DNA from: CAYLLN01 sp964384375
GTDB lineage: Bacteria; Planctomycetota; Planctomycetia; Pirellulales; Pirellulaceae
Reading direction: 5' to 3'
Assembly (NCBI GenBank): GCA_964384375.1
Contig: CAYLLN010000020.1
Coordinates: 1 to 64,000 of the forward strand
DNA length: 64,000 nt
Shown here: positions 15,113 through 24,000 of the stretch, one piece after another
Numbering within the stretch: the stretch's first letter is position 1
Layout: every line of letters begins with the position of its first letter
Notes under the pieces: model-generated
Database searches by the model: none
What the model was told of the DNA's origin: nothing
The model's input: the letters and a program-made list of their open reading frames with translations, nothing else
Made by a program: the position numbers and the translations under genes

Positions 15113-16030
15113 TTAGCCGTAACTCTCCCGATGAATTCGCTTCGGCGGCACGCCGATCGCCTGCAAGGCCGCCAGGGCTGATTCCAAAAACCTCGGTGCT
15201 GGCTGCTCGCCCCGAGCGCGGGCGGCATCTTTGTCGAACTTTGTGATGCCAGGGCCACAGCAATAGACCACTACGGCCGACGGATCGTGGACTACCTCTT
15301 TAAGCATGGCCTCGTTCACTCGCCCGCTGCGACAGTTGGGACCATGAGCGGCGACGTTCGGCTCGCGGGTCAGGCTGTGGACAATCGTTAGTTGTTCCGG
15401 ATACTGGGCCGCAAGCTGCTTCAGATGCTGGCCGTAGATCACATCACCCCAAGTCTTGTTACTGTCGATCAGGATATGCTTCAGCTTCGGCCGCTCGGTC
15501 AGGCAGTGCTTGATGATCGAGTAGTTCGGTACGACGCCCGATCCGGCACAGACGTGCACGATCGTATCGGTCTGGTCTTCGATGTTCGCTGGCAGCGTGT
15601 ACGGCCCCGTGAAGCCGGTGATCGGGAGGCGGCGGCCTTTGTGCATCCGCCGGACGAGCAATGGCGAAAGGAGTGGCGGATATTTCGTCTGTCCGCTGAT
15701 GTACCGTTCTTCTTTGACGGTGATCGCCAGGTATTTCTCGTGCGGCGCCGAGGCGAGCGAATAGGCCCGCGGCGGCTCCTTTTTCCCCTTCACGTCTTCG
15801 AGGTAGGCCGTGAACCGCTCCAGTTCCGGGAAGTCGTGCGGGTCGATCGTCAGGAAGTGTCCCGCTTGATACTCCAGCCGGTCGTTGCCGGTGAAAAAGA
15901 CGATCGTCGTCGTGTCGTGCGTTTCGACGATCGTTTCGGCGACCATCACTTCCAGCTCGCGAATCCGGCGGCGCTGGCTGACGACATGTTCGGTGGTGTG
16001 CTGCGGTTCGGGTACAAGCGTGGTGGTCAT
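15113..16030 (-). CDS. Ferredoxin/flavodoxin-NADP reductase-like flavoprotein
   Basis: A 305-residue oxidoreductase of the ferredoxin-NADP reductase superfamily. The FAD-binding barrel contains EYQAGHFLTIDPHD and RAYSLASAPHE. The NAD(P) half contains VHVCAGSGVVPNYSIIKH and the terminal YCCGPGITKFD. There is no C-terminal [2Fe-2S] plant-ferredoxin domain, so an external electron carrier is needed, as in ring- or lipid-hydroxylating systems. ATG 16030 is chosen because the upstream extension to 16138 has no family similarity. It is convergent with the aminotransferase, with stops 8 bp apart. Confidence 0.82.
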   Translation of the reverse strand: MTTTLVPEPQHTTEHVVSQRRRIRELEVMVAETIVETHDTTTIVFFTGNDRLEYQAGHFLTIDPHDFPELERFTAYLEDVKGKKEPPRAYSLASAPHEKYLAITVKEERYISGQTKYPPLLSPLLVRRMHKGRRLPITGFTGPYTLPANIEDQTDTIVHVCAGSGVVPNYSIIKHCLTERPKLKHILIDSNKTWGDVIYGQHLKQLAAQYPEQLTIVHSLTREPNVAAHGPNCRSGRVNEAMLKEVVHDPSAVVVYCCGPGITKFDKDAARARGEQPAPRFLESALAALQAIGVPPKRIHRESYG

Positions 16031-16415
16031 GTTGACTCGCGGCAGATTGTCGGAGTGGCGATTGTAGTCGGGCTGTCTGGAGTGCCCAAGCGGCACGGTC
16101 GCTAATTGACCGATGCGATTGCGACTCCCCGCACCCATCTTTGCCAGCAGACGGGCGGAACCTTTCGGACAGGGCGGGGTTGGAAATAGTTGCTGCTTGG
16201 GAAACTGGCGAAACTCCGGTGGAATCGGGCTTGATTTCGGGGCTGGAAAGAGCGTGACAGCATCCGGCCAAGGGGTTAGAATGCATCGGAGTCAGGCGAT
16301 TTGTGGCCGCTAGCGGCCGCGAGTCTCCTGCTCGCCCGCCACGAGCGATAGCAGCCGCGATATCTCCGCGGCTCCATCGCACCCGCCAGCAGAACACCCG
16401 CAAAGGGGTCCGTGC
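16031..16415. other. Intergenic region upstream of the exporter operon
   Basis: This 385 bp stretch lies between divergent genes. It contains a good promoter candidate for the plus-strand exporter operon (16254-16282) and a perfect 14-bp palindrome GGCCGCTAGCGGCC at 16305-16318 within the expected leader. No gene is recognised. Confidence 0.5.
16254..16282 (+). promoter_or_regulatory. Candidate sigma-70-type promoter of the exporter operon
   Basis: GTGACA (16254-16259) and TAGAAT (16277-16282) are separated by 17 bp. Each differs from the housekeeping consensus at one base. Transcription would begin near 16290, giving a leader of about 125 nt that includes the palindrome GGCCGCTAGCGGCC. Confidence 0.45.
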
Positions 16416-18599
16416 ATGATGAACGCCTCTCCACGCTTCTCGCGTACACGCAGTAATAGCTTGCGTACTCGCGGCATCGGCTCGCGTCGTCGCGGCAATA
16501 CGCTACTGCTCATTCTCGCGGCTGTGATCGTGGTGATCATCGGCGCGGTGCTGGCCTGGTGGTTCCTGGGCCGCGGCAGCGGCGATAGTGCGCCGCAGGT
16601 GCTGGTCAATCGCGTCTCACGCGGAGCCTACGACTACGTCGTGATCGAGCAAGGGGAAGTGGAAAGTGCCAGCAACATCGAACTCCGCTGCGAGGTCCGC
16701 TCACGTGGTGGTGGCGGTGGTGGCGGCAGCAGCGGCGGCGGCGGTGGCACAACCATCATCGACGTGATCGCCGAAGGGACCCGCGTCACCGGTCCGGCCG
16801 TCGCAGAAGACCCCGTGATTGATCCACAGGTCCGGTTAGAAGATCTGCCACCGCGCGACCTGCATCTGAATGCTTCCGAAGCTGTGAGGAGCAAGTTTCC
16901 AGGAGCGACGATCAAGTCCGTCCAGCGAATCATCGCCCCGAAAGATCAGAAGGACCCGCCCTACGACTATCGCATCGTGATCGACACAGCCGAAGGGCGA
17001 GAGGCGACGCTCGGCGTGAAGCACGGCATGCGGCTGGTGTTGCTCGATTCGTCCACGCTCGATCAAGAACGGGTTACGCAGCTCATTAAGGTGAACGGGC
17101 AGAAGGCGCTCCTTGCTCAAGCCGAGAACACGCTGAAGGCAGCCAAGATCGCTCTCCGCGAATATGAGGAAGGGACGTACCAACAAGAAAAGCGGGTCAT
17201 CGACGCGGAGATTCTTGTCGCCGAACAGGCGATGCGGAGTGCTCAGCTCGCATTTGAGTCTGCTCAGCGATTAGCGGGTAAAGGCCTGCTCACCGGCTTG
17301 CAGCTCGAAGGTGAGCAGAACGCCGTCGATAACGCCCGCACGACGCTGGCCATCGCCAAAGCGAAGCTTGACGTGCTCAACAACTACACGAAAGAGAAGA
17401 TGACGACCACGCTGAAAAGCGATTTGTCGTCGGCTGAGGCGAAGGTCGCCAGCGAGCAGAGCAGCCTGGCCCTGGAAGAAGACAAGCTCCGCGACATCGA
17501 CGATCAGATTCGAAAATGCACGATCTATGCCCCGGCTGATGGGCAAGTCGTTTATGCCAACGAATACGACTCGTGGCGTGGCAGCTCGCAGGCCGAGTTC
17601 ATCGTCACGGCAGGAGCTACCGTTCGCGAGCGGCAAGCGATCATCCGGCTGCCAAACTCGAACGAAATGCAGGTGAAGGCGACCGTGAACGAAGCCCGCA
17701 TCACGCTCATTCGGCCCGGCTTGCCGGTGACGATCCGCGTCGATGCCCTCAAGGACGACATGCTCCAAGGGGAGATCATCCGCGTCAATCAGTACGCAGA
17801 ACCGGGCGGCTTTTCGAGCGGCAACATCAAGAAGTACGCCACGTTCGTCCGAATTCTGAATCCGCCGCCGGCCCTCCGCAGCGGCATGAACGCGGAAGTG
17901 CGGATTCACGTCGAGCGGAAGAGTGACGCCCTGCAAGTACCCGTGCAGGCGGTCGCTGAGCACAAAGGGAAGTTCTTTGCCCTCGTGCAGAACGGGACCA
18001 GCTTTGAGACCAAAGAGGTACAGGTCGGCTCGTCAAACGACAAAGTGATTACGATCGAAAGTGGCCTGGCCGAAAATGACTCGGTCGTGCTTAACCCGCG
18101 CGGCCTCGGCAGCCTGTTCGATCTGCCGGACCTGCCCGATCCGACGCCGACTCAGCTCGCCGAGATTGAGCGGACCAAGCCAGGCGAAGCAGCCGTGCGG
18201 CCCGCTTCCGTGGCTGGAGGCGGAGGACCCGGTGGCGGCGGACCCGGTGGCGGCGGACCCGGTGGCGGCGGACCCGGCGGCGCGGAAGGGGGCAAAGGGA
18301 AGGGGAAGGGTCGCGGTGGCCGAGGCAACTTCAGCCCCGCGATGCTCGTCGATCGGTATCTTGAGTCTGACGCCGACAAGGACGGCAAGCTCTCCAAGGA
18401 CGAAATCGCCACGATGGACGAAAGGGCTAAGCAAGGTATCGCTGATGCCGACAAGAATTCCGATGGCTTCCTCGATCGAACCGAATTGATGACGGCTGCG
18501 GCACAGGCGATGGCCCGGATGCGCGAGCGGATGGGAAGTGGCGGCGGCCCGCCCGGCGGTGGCGGCGGTGGCCCCGGCGCTCTCGGAGGGGGCGAATGA
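16416..18599 (+). CDS. HlyD/MacA-type efflux adaptor with C-terminal EF-hands
   Basis: A 727-residue membrane fusion protein that would link the inner-membrane ABC transporter encoded next to an outer channel. A membrane segment spans residues 28-52 after a basic cytosolic leader. A glycine-rich loop interrupts the first barrel strand. The coiled-coil hairpin follows (about residues 225-370, LLAQAENTLKAAKIALREYEEG onward), then IYAPADGQVVYANE and the barrel (FVRILNPPPALRSGMNAEVRIHVE). Unusually, a GGGPG tandem linker leads to two EF-hands, DADKDGKLSKDE and DADKNSDGFLDRTE, near residues 650-690. This is longer than typical MacA (about 370-400). It overlaps the ATPase gene by ATGA. Confidence 0.88.
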   Translation: MMNASPRFSRTRSNSLRTRGIGSRRRGNTLLLILAAVIVVIIGAVLAWWFLGRGSGDSAPQVLVNRVSRGAYDYVVIEQGEVESASNIELRCEVRSRGGGGGGGSSGGGGGTTIIDVIAEGTRVTGPAVAEDPVIDPQVRLEDLPPRDLHLNASEAVRSKFPGATIKSVQRIIAPKDQKDPPYDYRIVIDTAEGREATLGVKHGMRLVLLDSSTLDQERVTQLIKVNGQKALLAQAENTLKAAKIALREYEEGTYQQEKRVIDAEILVAEQAMRSAQLAFESAQRLAGKGLLTGLQLEGEQNAVDNARTTLAIAKAKLDVLNNYTKEKMTTTLKSDLSSAEAKVASEQSSLALEEDKLRDIDDQIRKCTIYAPADGQVVYANEYDSWRGSSQAEFIVTAGATVRERQAIIRLPNSNEMQVKATVNEARITLIRPGLPVTIRVDALKDDMLQGEIIRVNQYAEPGGFSSGNIKKYATFVRILNPPPALRSGMNAEVRIHVERKSDALQVPVQAVAEHKGKFFALVQNGTSFETKEVQVGSSNDKVITIESGLAENDSVVLNPRGLGSLFDLPDLPDPTPTQLAEIERTKPGEAAVRPASVAGGGGPGGGGPGGGGPGGGGPGGAEGGKGKGKGRGGRGNFSPAMLVDRYLESDADKDGKLSKDEIATMDERAKQGIADADKNSDGFLDRTELMTAAAQAMARMRERMGSGGGPPGGGGGGPGALGGGE
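18213..18281. repeat. 15-bp tandem repeat encoding GGGPG
   Basis: About four copies of GGCGGCGGACCCGGT run in frame within the adaptor gene and encode a flexible glycine/proline linker before the EF-hands. Copy number may vary between strains. Confidence 0.85.
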
Positions 18600-19342
18600 G
18601 CTACGCGGCCCGCCTGCAGGATATTCGCAAGGACTACGTCCTCAAGAGCGAGACGGTCCGCGCCCTCCGCGGCGTCAGCTTCGACGTGCCGGCGGGCGAC
18701 TACGTGGCGATCATGGGCCCGTCGGGCTCTGGCAAAAGCACGTTGCTCAACTTGCTGGGCTGCCTCGATAAGCCGAGCTTCGGCCAGTTCTTTTTGGGTG
18801 AAGACGACGTCGCTCGGATGAGCGACGATCAGCTCGCCTTCATTCGCGCGTCGCGAATTGGCTTCGTCTTTCAATCGTACAATCTGATCCAGCAATACAC
18901 GGTGCTTGAAAACATCGAAGTGCCGCTCTTGTATCAAGGCAAGCTCTCCGCGGCTGGACGCCGCCGCTGCCGCAATTTGGCCGAGATGGTTGGCTTGGGC
19001 GAGCGTCTGGGTCACCGGCCGAGCCAGCTTTCGGGCGGACAGCAGCAGCGTGTTGCCATCGCCCGCAGCCTGGTGAACGATCCGTTCTTTATCCTGGCGG
19101 ATGAAGCGACGGGCAATTTGGACTCCGTCACGAGCGAAGAGATCCTCGCCCTCTTCCGCCAACTGAACGACGAGGGGCGCACGATCATCATGGTCACGCA
19201 CGAAGACGACGTGGCCGCCAACGCCAAGCGGATCATCCGCTTGCGCGATGGCCTCGTGCAAAGCGACCAGATCAACGAACACCGCCGCACGCCCGCTCCT
19301 CGCCGCCCGCTGCAGTCGGCCGACGAATGGCAGGCGGCGTAG
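18596..19342 (+). CDS. ABC transporter ATP-binding protein (MacB/LolD type)
   Basis: A 248-residue ATPase subunit. Walker A is GPSGSGKST, the Q-loop lies in FVFQSYNLIQQYT, the signature is LSGGQQQRVAIARSL and Walker B with the following D-loop is FILADEATGNLDS. The VENIEVPL-like segment and EATGNLD are typical of the MacB/LolD/FtsE class, which drives mechanotransmission rather than classic transport. Translation starts at ATG 18596 overlapping the adaptor stop, so expression is coupled. The C-terminal 20 residues are arginine/alanine rich and not conserved. Confidence 0.93.
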   Translation: MSYAARLQDIRKDYVLKSETVRALRGVSFDVPAGDYVAIMGPSGSGKSTLLNLLGCLDKPSFGQFFLGEDDVARMSDDQLAFIRASRIGFVFQSYNLIQQYTVLENIEVPLLYQGKLSAAGRRRCRNLAEMVGLGERLGHRPSQLSGGQQQRVAIARSLVNDPFFILADEATGNLDSVTSEEILALFRQLNDEGRTIIMVTHEDDVAANAKRIIRLRDGLVQSDQINEHRRTPAPRRPLQSADEWQAA

Positions 19343-19355
19343 TTCCAGCACACTT

Positions 19356-20759
19356 ATGTTCTTCCTCCGCACCTTCCAACTCGGCCTCAAGAGCTTGCTC
19401 TTGCACCCGATGCGCTCGCTCCTCACGGTGCTGGGCATCTTCATCGGTGTGGCGAGCGTCATTTGGCTCTTGGCCATCGGCGAAGGGATCAGCCAGGAAA
19501 TCCAGCGGCAGATCGCGGGCCTGGGAGCGGACAATATCATCATCCGCTCGATCAAGCCGCCGGCAGAGGTCACGGCGTCATCGTCCGGACCGGTGCCTTA
19601 TGGCCTGAAGCGTGAAGAGTTCGATCTGCTCGTCAAAACGATCCCGACGATCAAGTCGGCCCTGCCGATCCGCGAGGTCCGCCGCACGTTCACGTTCAAC
19701 GGGCGCAACTTGGACGGCCGCCTCGTTGGCTGCACGCCGGAATACTTCGACGTCACGCGCCTCGAACTCGATCGTGGCCGCCTGCTGACGGAAGCCGACA
19801 TCAACGAGAAGCAGCCCTACTGCGTGATCTCCAGCGGAGTTGCCGAGTCCTTATTTCCCTACGAAGATCCTGTCGGCCGCCGCGTCTATCTGAACGAAAG
19901 CAAAGACTTCTACCAGATTATCGGCTTGCTCAAGTACCGCACGCCGTCGGCGGCGATCGGCGGCTCGCTCGAAGCCCAGGACTTCAACAACGACGTTTAT
20001 ATCCCGATCAGCACGATCCGCCAGCGCGTTGGCGATTTCGTCTATACGCGCCGCGGCAGCTCGCGCACGGCCGAGATCGTCGAGCTGAATCAGATCACCC
20101 TGCGCGTCGATTCGATCAACAACGTCAAGGCGACGGCGGACCTCGTCCGCAAAACGCTCGGTGTCCGCGACGAATCGGCTCTCCGTAAGGCGCAGGAACT
20201 GAAGAAGGGGGTGGAGATCAACACCGCTTCTGCCGTCATCGAATCGCCGCCGCGGCTGGACGTAGCCGTTACGGTTCCCGAAGAACTGCTCGAACAGGCC
20301 CGCACGCAGAAGCTCATTTTCATGTGCTTCATGGGGCTGATCGCTGCGATCTCGCTGCTCGTCGGCGGCATCGGCATTATGAACATCATGCTGGCGACCG
20401 TTACCGAGCGGACTCGCGAGATCGGCATTCGCCGCGCCCTTGGCGCAACGCGGATGCACATCATCCTGCAGTTCCTCGTCGAGACGGTGACGCTTTCAAT
20501 CGTCGGCGGCTTGACCGGCATTCTCGCCGGCCTGCTCTGCCCCGTCGTCATCATCGGCATCCGCTGGCTGATGAACCGCTATGCCTCCGACCTGATGGCG
20601 AGCCTGCCACCGGAGGTTAACAACATCGAGCCGCAGATTGTGCTCCTCTCCCTGCCGCTCGCCTTCGGCATCTCGGTAGTCGTCGGCGTCGTCTTCGGCA
20701 TCTATCCGGCCTTCCGCGCGGCCAAGATGGACCCGATCGAAGCGTTGCGGCACGAGTAG
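19356..20759 (+). CDS. MacB-type ABC transporter permease
   Basis: A 467-residue permease of the MacB/FtsX superfamily. TM1 is near residues 18-42 (LLTVLGIFIGVASVIWLLAIG). A large periplasmic domain follows (about 45-335). The C-terminal FtsX domain has three membrane segments, including GLIAAISLLVGGIGIMNIMLATVTERTREIGIRRALGATR, the conserved coupling motif. With the adaptor and ATPase it would form a tripartite efflux or secretion pump. ATG 19356 is 13 bp after the ATPase stop; longer frames overlap the ATPase and are unlikely. Confidence 0.92.
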   Translation: MFFLRTFQLGLKSLLLHPMRSLLTVLGIFIGVASVIWLLAIGEGISQEIQRQIAGLGADNIIIRSIKPPAEVTASSSGPVPYGLKREEFDLLVKTIPTIKSALPIREVRRTFTFNGRNLDGRLVGCTPEYFDVTRLELDRGRLLTEADINEKQPYCVISSGVAESLFPYEDPVGRRVYLNESKDFYQIIGLLKYRTPSAAIGGSLEAQDFNNDVYIPISTIRQRVGDFVYTRRGSSRTAEIVELNQITLRVDSINNVKATADLVRKTLGVRDESALRKAQELKKGVEINTASAVIESPPRLDVAVTVPEELLEQARTQKLIFMCFMGLIAAISLLVGGIGIMNIMLATVTERTREIGIRRALGATRMHIILQFLVETVTLSIVGGLTGILAGLLCPVVIIGIRWLMNRYASDLMASLPPEVNNIEPQIVLLSLPLAFGISVVVGVVFGIYPAFRAAKMDPIEALRHE

Positions 20760-20784
20760 GACGTTACGGCATGGAAGGTCGCTG

Positions 20785-20908
20785 GACCGGGCAGATCGCG
20801 AAAACGCGAATGAGGCAGAAAGCACGAAGCAAGTAGTTCCTGGGAAATGCTTCAATCCCCTTGTCTTCGTGTTTTCACCATTTCGTGTTTTCGTGATCGT
20901 TTGGTCCA
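20785..20908. repeat. Long imperfect palindrome after the exporter operon
   Basis: GGACC and GATCGCGAAAACGCGAA on the left (20785-20810) pair with TTTCGTGTTTTCGTGATC and GGTCC on the right (20880-20908). It lies between convergent genes and could terminate both transcripts. Confidence 0.6.
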
Positions 20909-21022
20909 ACCACCTTTCCACGGCAGAACACTTCCAAGAAACGAACTCGCCCGCAAGCCTCGGCTGCCTGCGGGCGAGTTGACGTTATCGTGCTGGACAA
21001 GCGGGACGCTCGTCCTTCGAGG

Positions 21023-24000
21023 TTAGACCGTCCGGCCCGCTGCGGCGAGGATCTCGTCGATAGCGGTCGGATCGATGCCGCCCGCGACAAGCAGGTCGAT
21101 CAGCTCGTCGTCGCAGTCATCGTCGCCTGGCACCGGGGTTTCATCCGGATCGTCGCTCGGTGTGACGTGGATCGTCACGGCGGCCAGCGAGCTATACAGT
21201 TCGCCGTCGAACACGCGGTAGAGGAACGAGTCGATTCCCTCGAAACCCTCATTGGGCGTGTAGGTGAACGACCCGTCTTCGTTGAGCGTGACCGTGCCAT
21301 TCGCGGGACCGGTGAACAGCACCGCGATCAAGGCGTTGCCATCCGGATCGGAGTCGTCTTGCATGACGCCCCCACCGGCTGGAACTTCCAGCACGCCGCC
21401 TTCTTCGACGGTGTAGCTGTCGTTGCCGGCGCTCGGCTTGCCGTTCTCGACCACACCGCTGACTTCGATCGACACCGTCGCGATGTTGCTCACGTTCGTG
21501 CCGTCACCGGCTTGATACGTGAACGAGTCGCTGCCGGTGAAGCCCTCGTTCGGCGTGTAGCTGAACGAGCCATCAGCATTGACGACAAGCGTGCCGTTCG
21601 TCGGGCCGGCAACGAGCGTCGCCGTCAGGGCATCGCCCTGTTCGTCCACGTCGTTGGCCAGGATCCCCGGAGCTTCGACATCGAGCGTAGCGCCCACTTC
21701 GACCTCGTAGGCGTCGTTCTCAGCCTCGATCGGCACCGTCGTCCCTTCGGGCGTGACGGTGAGCGTCACCGTGGCGACATTCCCCGGACCTTCGCCGTCG
21801 CTGGCCTGGTAGGTGAACGTGTCGCTGCCGGTGAAGCCTTCGTTCGGCGTATAGCTGAACGAACCGTCGGCATTGAGGACCAGCGTGCCGTTGGCCGGTC
21901 CGGCGACCAGCGCGGCAGTCATCGGATCGCCTTCGGCATCGGTGTCGTTGGCGAGCACGCCAGGAACCGACACGTTCAGCGTCTGGCCGGTTTCGACGGT
22001 GTAGCCGTCATCGACGCTCACCGGGAACTGGTTCTCGGTGATGGCGCCGACGTGGATCGTCACCAGGGCGACGATGCTGTTGGCCTTGCCGTCGTTGAGC
22101 TGGTAGTAGAACTTGTCGTCCCCTGCAAAGCCGGCGTCCGGCGTGTAGGTGAACGTGCCGTCGTTGTTGAACGTCAGCGTGCCGTCGGATGGACCCCACA
22201 GCAGCTTGGCCGTGAGCGTATCGCCGTCGATATCGCTGTCGTTCCCCATGACCGTGCTGTTGAGCACATCGCCGGGGCGAATGTTGTACTCGTCGGCCTG
22301 TGCGACCGGCATGTCGTTGAGCGGCTCGACGATGATGACGGCTTCGGCTTGCACCGTGCCGCCCGCGGTCGAGGTCGCTTCATAGACGAAGGTCGCTGTT
22401 CCGTGCCAGTTCGCCTCGGGGACGTAGCTGAACGAGCCGTCGGCATTGAGCGTGAGCGTGCCGTTGGCCGGCCCGGTCACGAGCGTGGCCGTCAGAGTCC
22501 CGCCCGCCGCGTCAAAGTCGTTCGCGAGGACTCCCATAGCGAGGTCAGCCGTGAGAGTAAGGTCCTCGCCGGTGGAGTACGCGTCGTCTGACACGACGGG
22601 GGCGGACTGAAACGGATTGACGGTGATGGTCACCGTCGCCTCGCTTTCCGATGTGCCGTCGCTCGCCTTATAGGTGAACGAATCGGCGCCCGAGAAGCCG
22701 GTCGTCGGCGTGTAAGTGAACGACCCGTCGGCATTCAGCGTGAGGGTGCCGTTGGCTGGCCCAGAGACCACGGCCGCGGAGAGCGCGTCCCCTTCCGGAT
22801 CGGTGTCGTTGCCGAGCACACCAGGCGCGTCGATCGTCAGGGCGGTGTCCTGATCGGTCGTGTACTCGTCGGCTACGGCGGTCGGGCCGTCGTTACCAGC
22901 GGTCACCGTGATTGTCACCGTCCCTTCATCCGACGAAGTGCCATCGCTGGCCGTGTAGGTGAAGGTATCGGTGCCGCTAAAGCCGGCATTGGGTGTGTAG
23001 CTGAACGAACCGTCGGCGTTCATTGTCAGCGTGCCGTTGGCTGGGCCGGAGACAACCGCCGCCGAGAGGACATCGCCATCGGCATCGGTGTCGTTGGCGA
23101 GAACGCCAGGCAGGGCGACATTGAGCACTTCGTCCTCAGCGACGGAGTACTCGTCGTCCACGGCAACCGGGCTGTCCGCAAATGGGTTGACCGTGATGGT
23201 CACCGTGATCGGGTCGGTTGAGGTGGTGCCGTCGCCGGCCGTGTAGGTGAAGCTGTCGCTGCCGCTGAAGTTCGCATTCGGCGTGTAGCTGAAGCTGCCG
23301 TCCGCGTTCAGAGTCAGTGTGCCGTTGGTCGGACCGGCCACGAGCGTCGCGGTGAGCGGATCGCCGTCGCCGTCCGTATCGTTGGCCAGAACGCCAGTCG
23401 CTGCATCGACCGTCAGCGCCGTGTCTTCATCCACCGCGTAGGCATCGGCCTCGCCGACCGGGCTGTCCGCGATCGGGTTGACCGTGATGGACACCGTGAT
23501 CGGGTCGGTGGTCGTCGTGCCGTCCGTCGCCGTGTAGGTAAAGCTGTCGCTGCCGCTGAAGTTCGCATTCGGCGTGTAGCTGAACGAACCGTCGGCATTC
23601 AGAGTCAGCGTGCCGTTGGTCGGACCGGCCACGAGCGCCGCGGTGAGCGGATCGCCGTCACCGTCGGTATCGTTGGCCAGAACGCCAGTCGCTGCATCGA
23701 CCGTCAGCGAGGTGTCTTCATCCACCGTGTACGCATCGGCTTCGCCGACTGGGCTGTCCGCGATCGGGTTGACCGTGATGGTCACCGTGATCGGGTCCGT
23801 GGTCGTCGTGCCGTCGGTCGCGGTGTAGGTGAAGCTGTCGCTGCCGCTGAAGTTGGCGTTCGGCGTGTAGCCAAACGAACCGTCCGCATTCAGAGTCAGC
23901 GTGCCATTGGTCGGACCAGCCACGAGTGCCGCAGTGAGCGGATCGCCGTCACCGTCCGTGTCGTTCGCCAGAACGCCAGCCGCCGCATCGACGGTCAGAA

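Noticed and set aside
20990..22591. A 533-codon plus-strand frame, and a similar 578-codon one at 24200-25936
   Set aside because: Both are shadows of the tandem cadherin-like repeats on the minus strand. Repeats keep the opposite frame open; the products are Arg/Val-rich and unlike known proteins.
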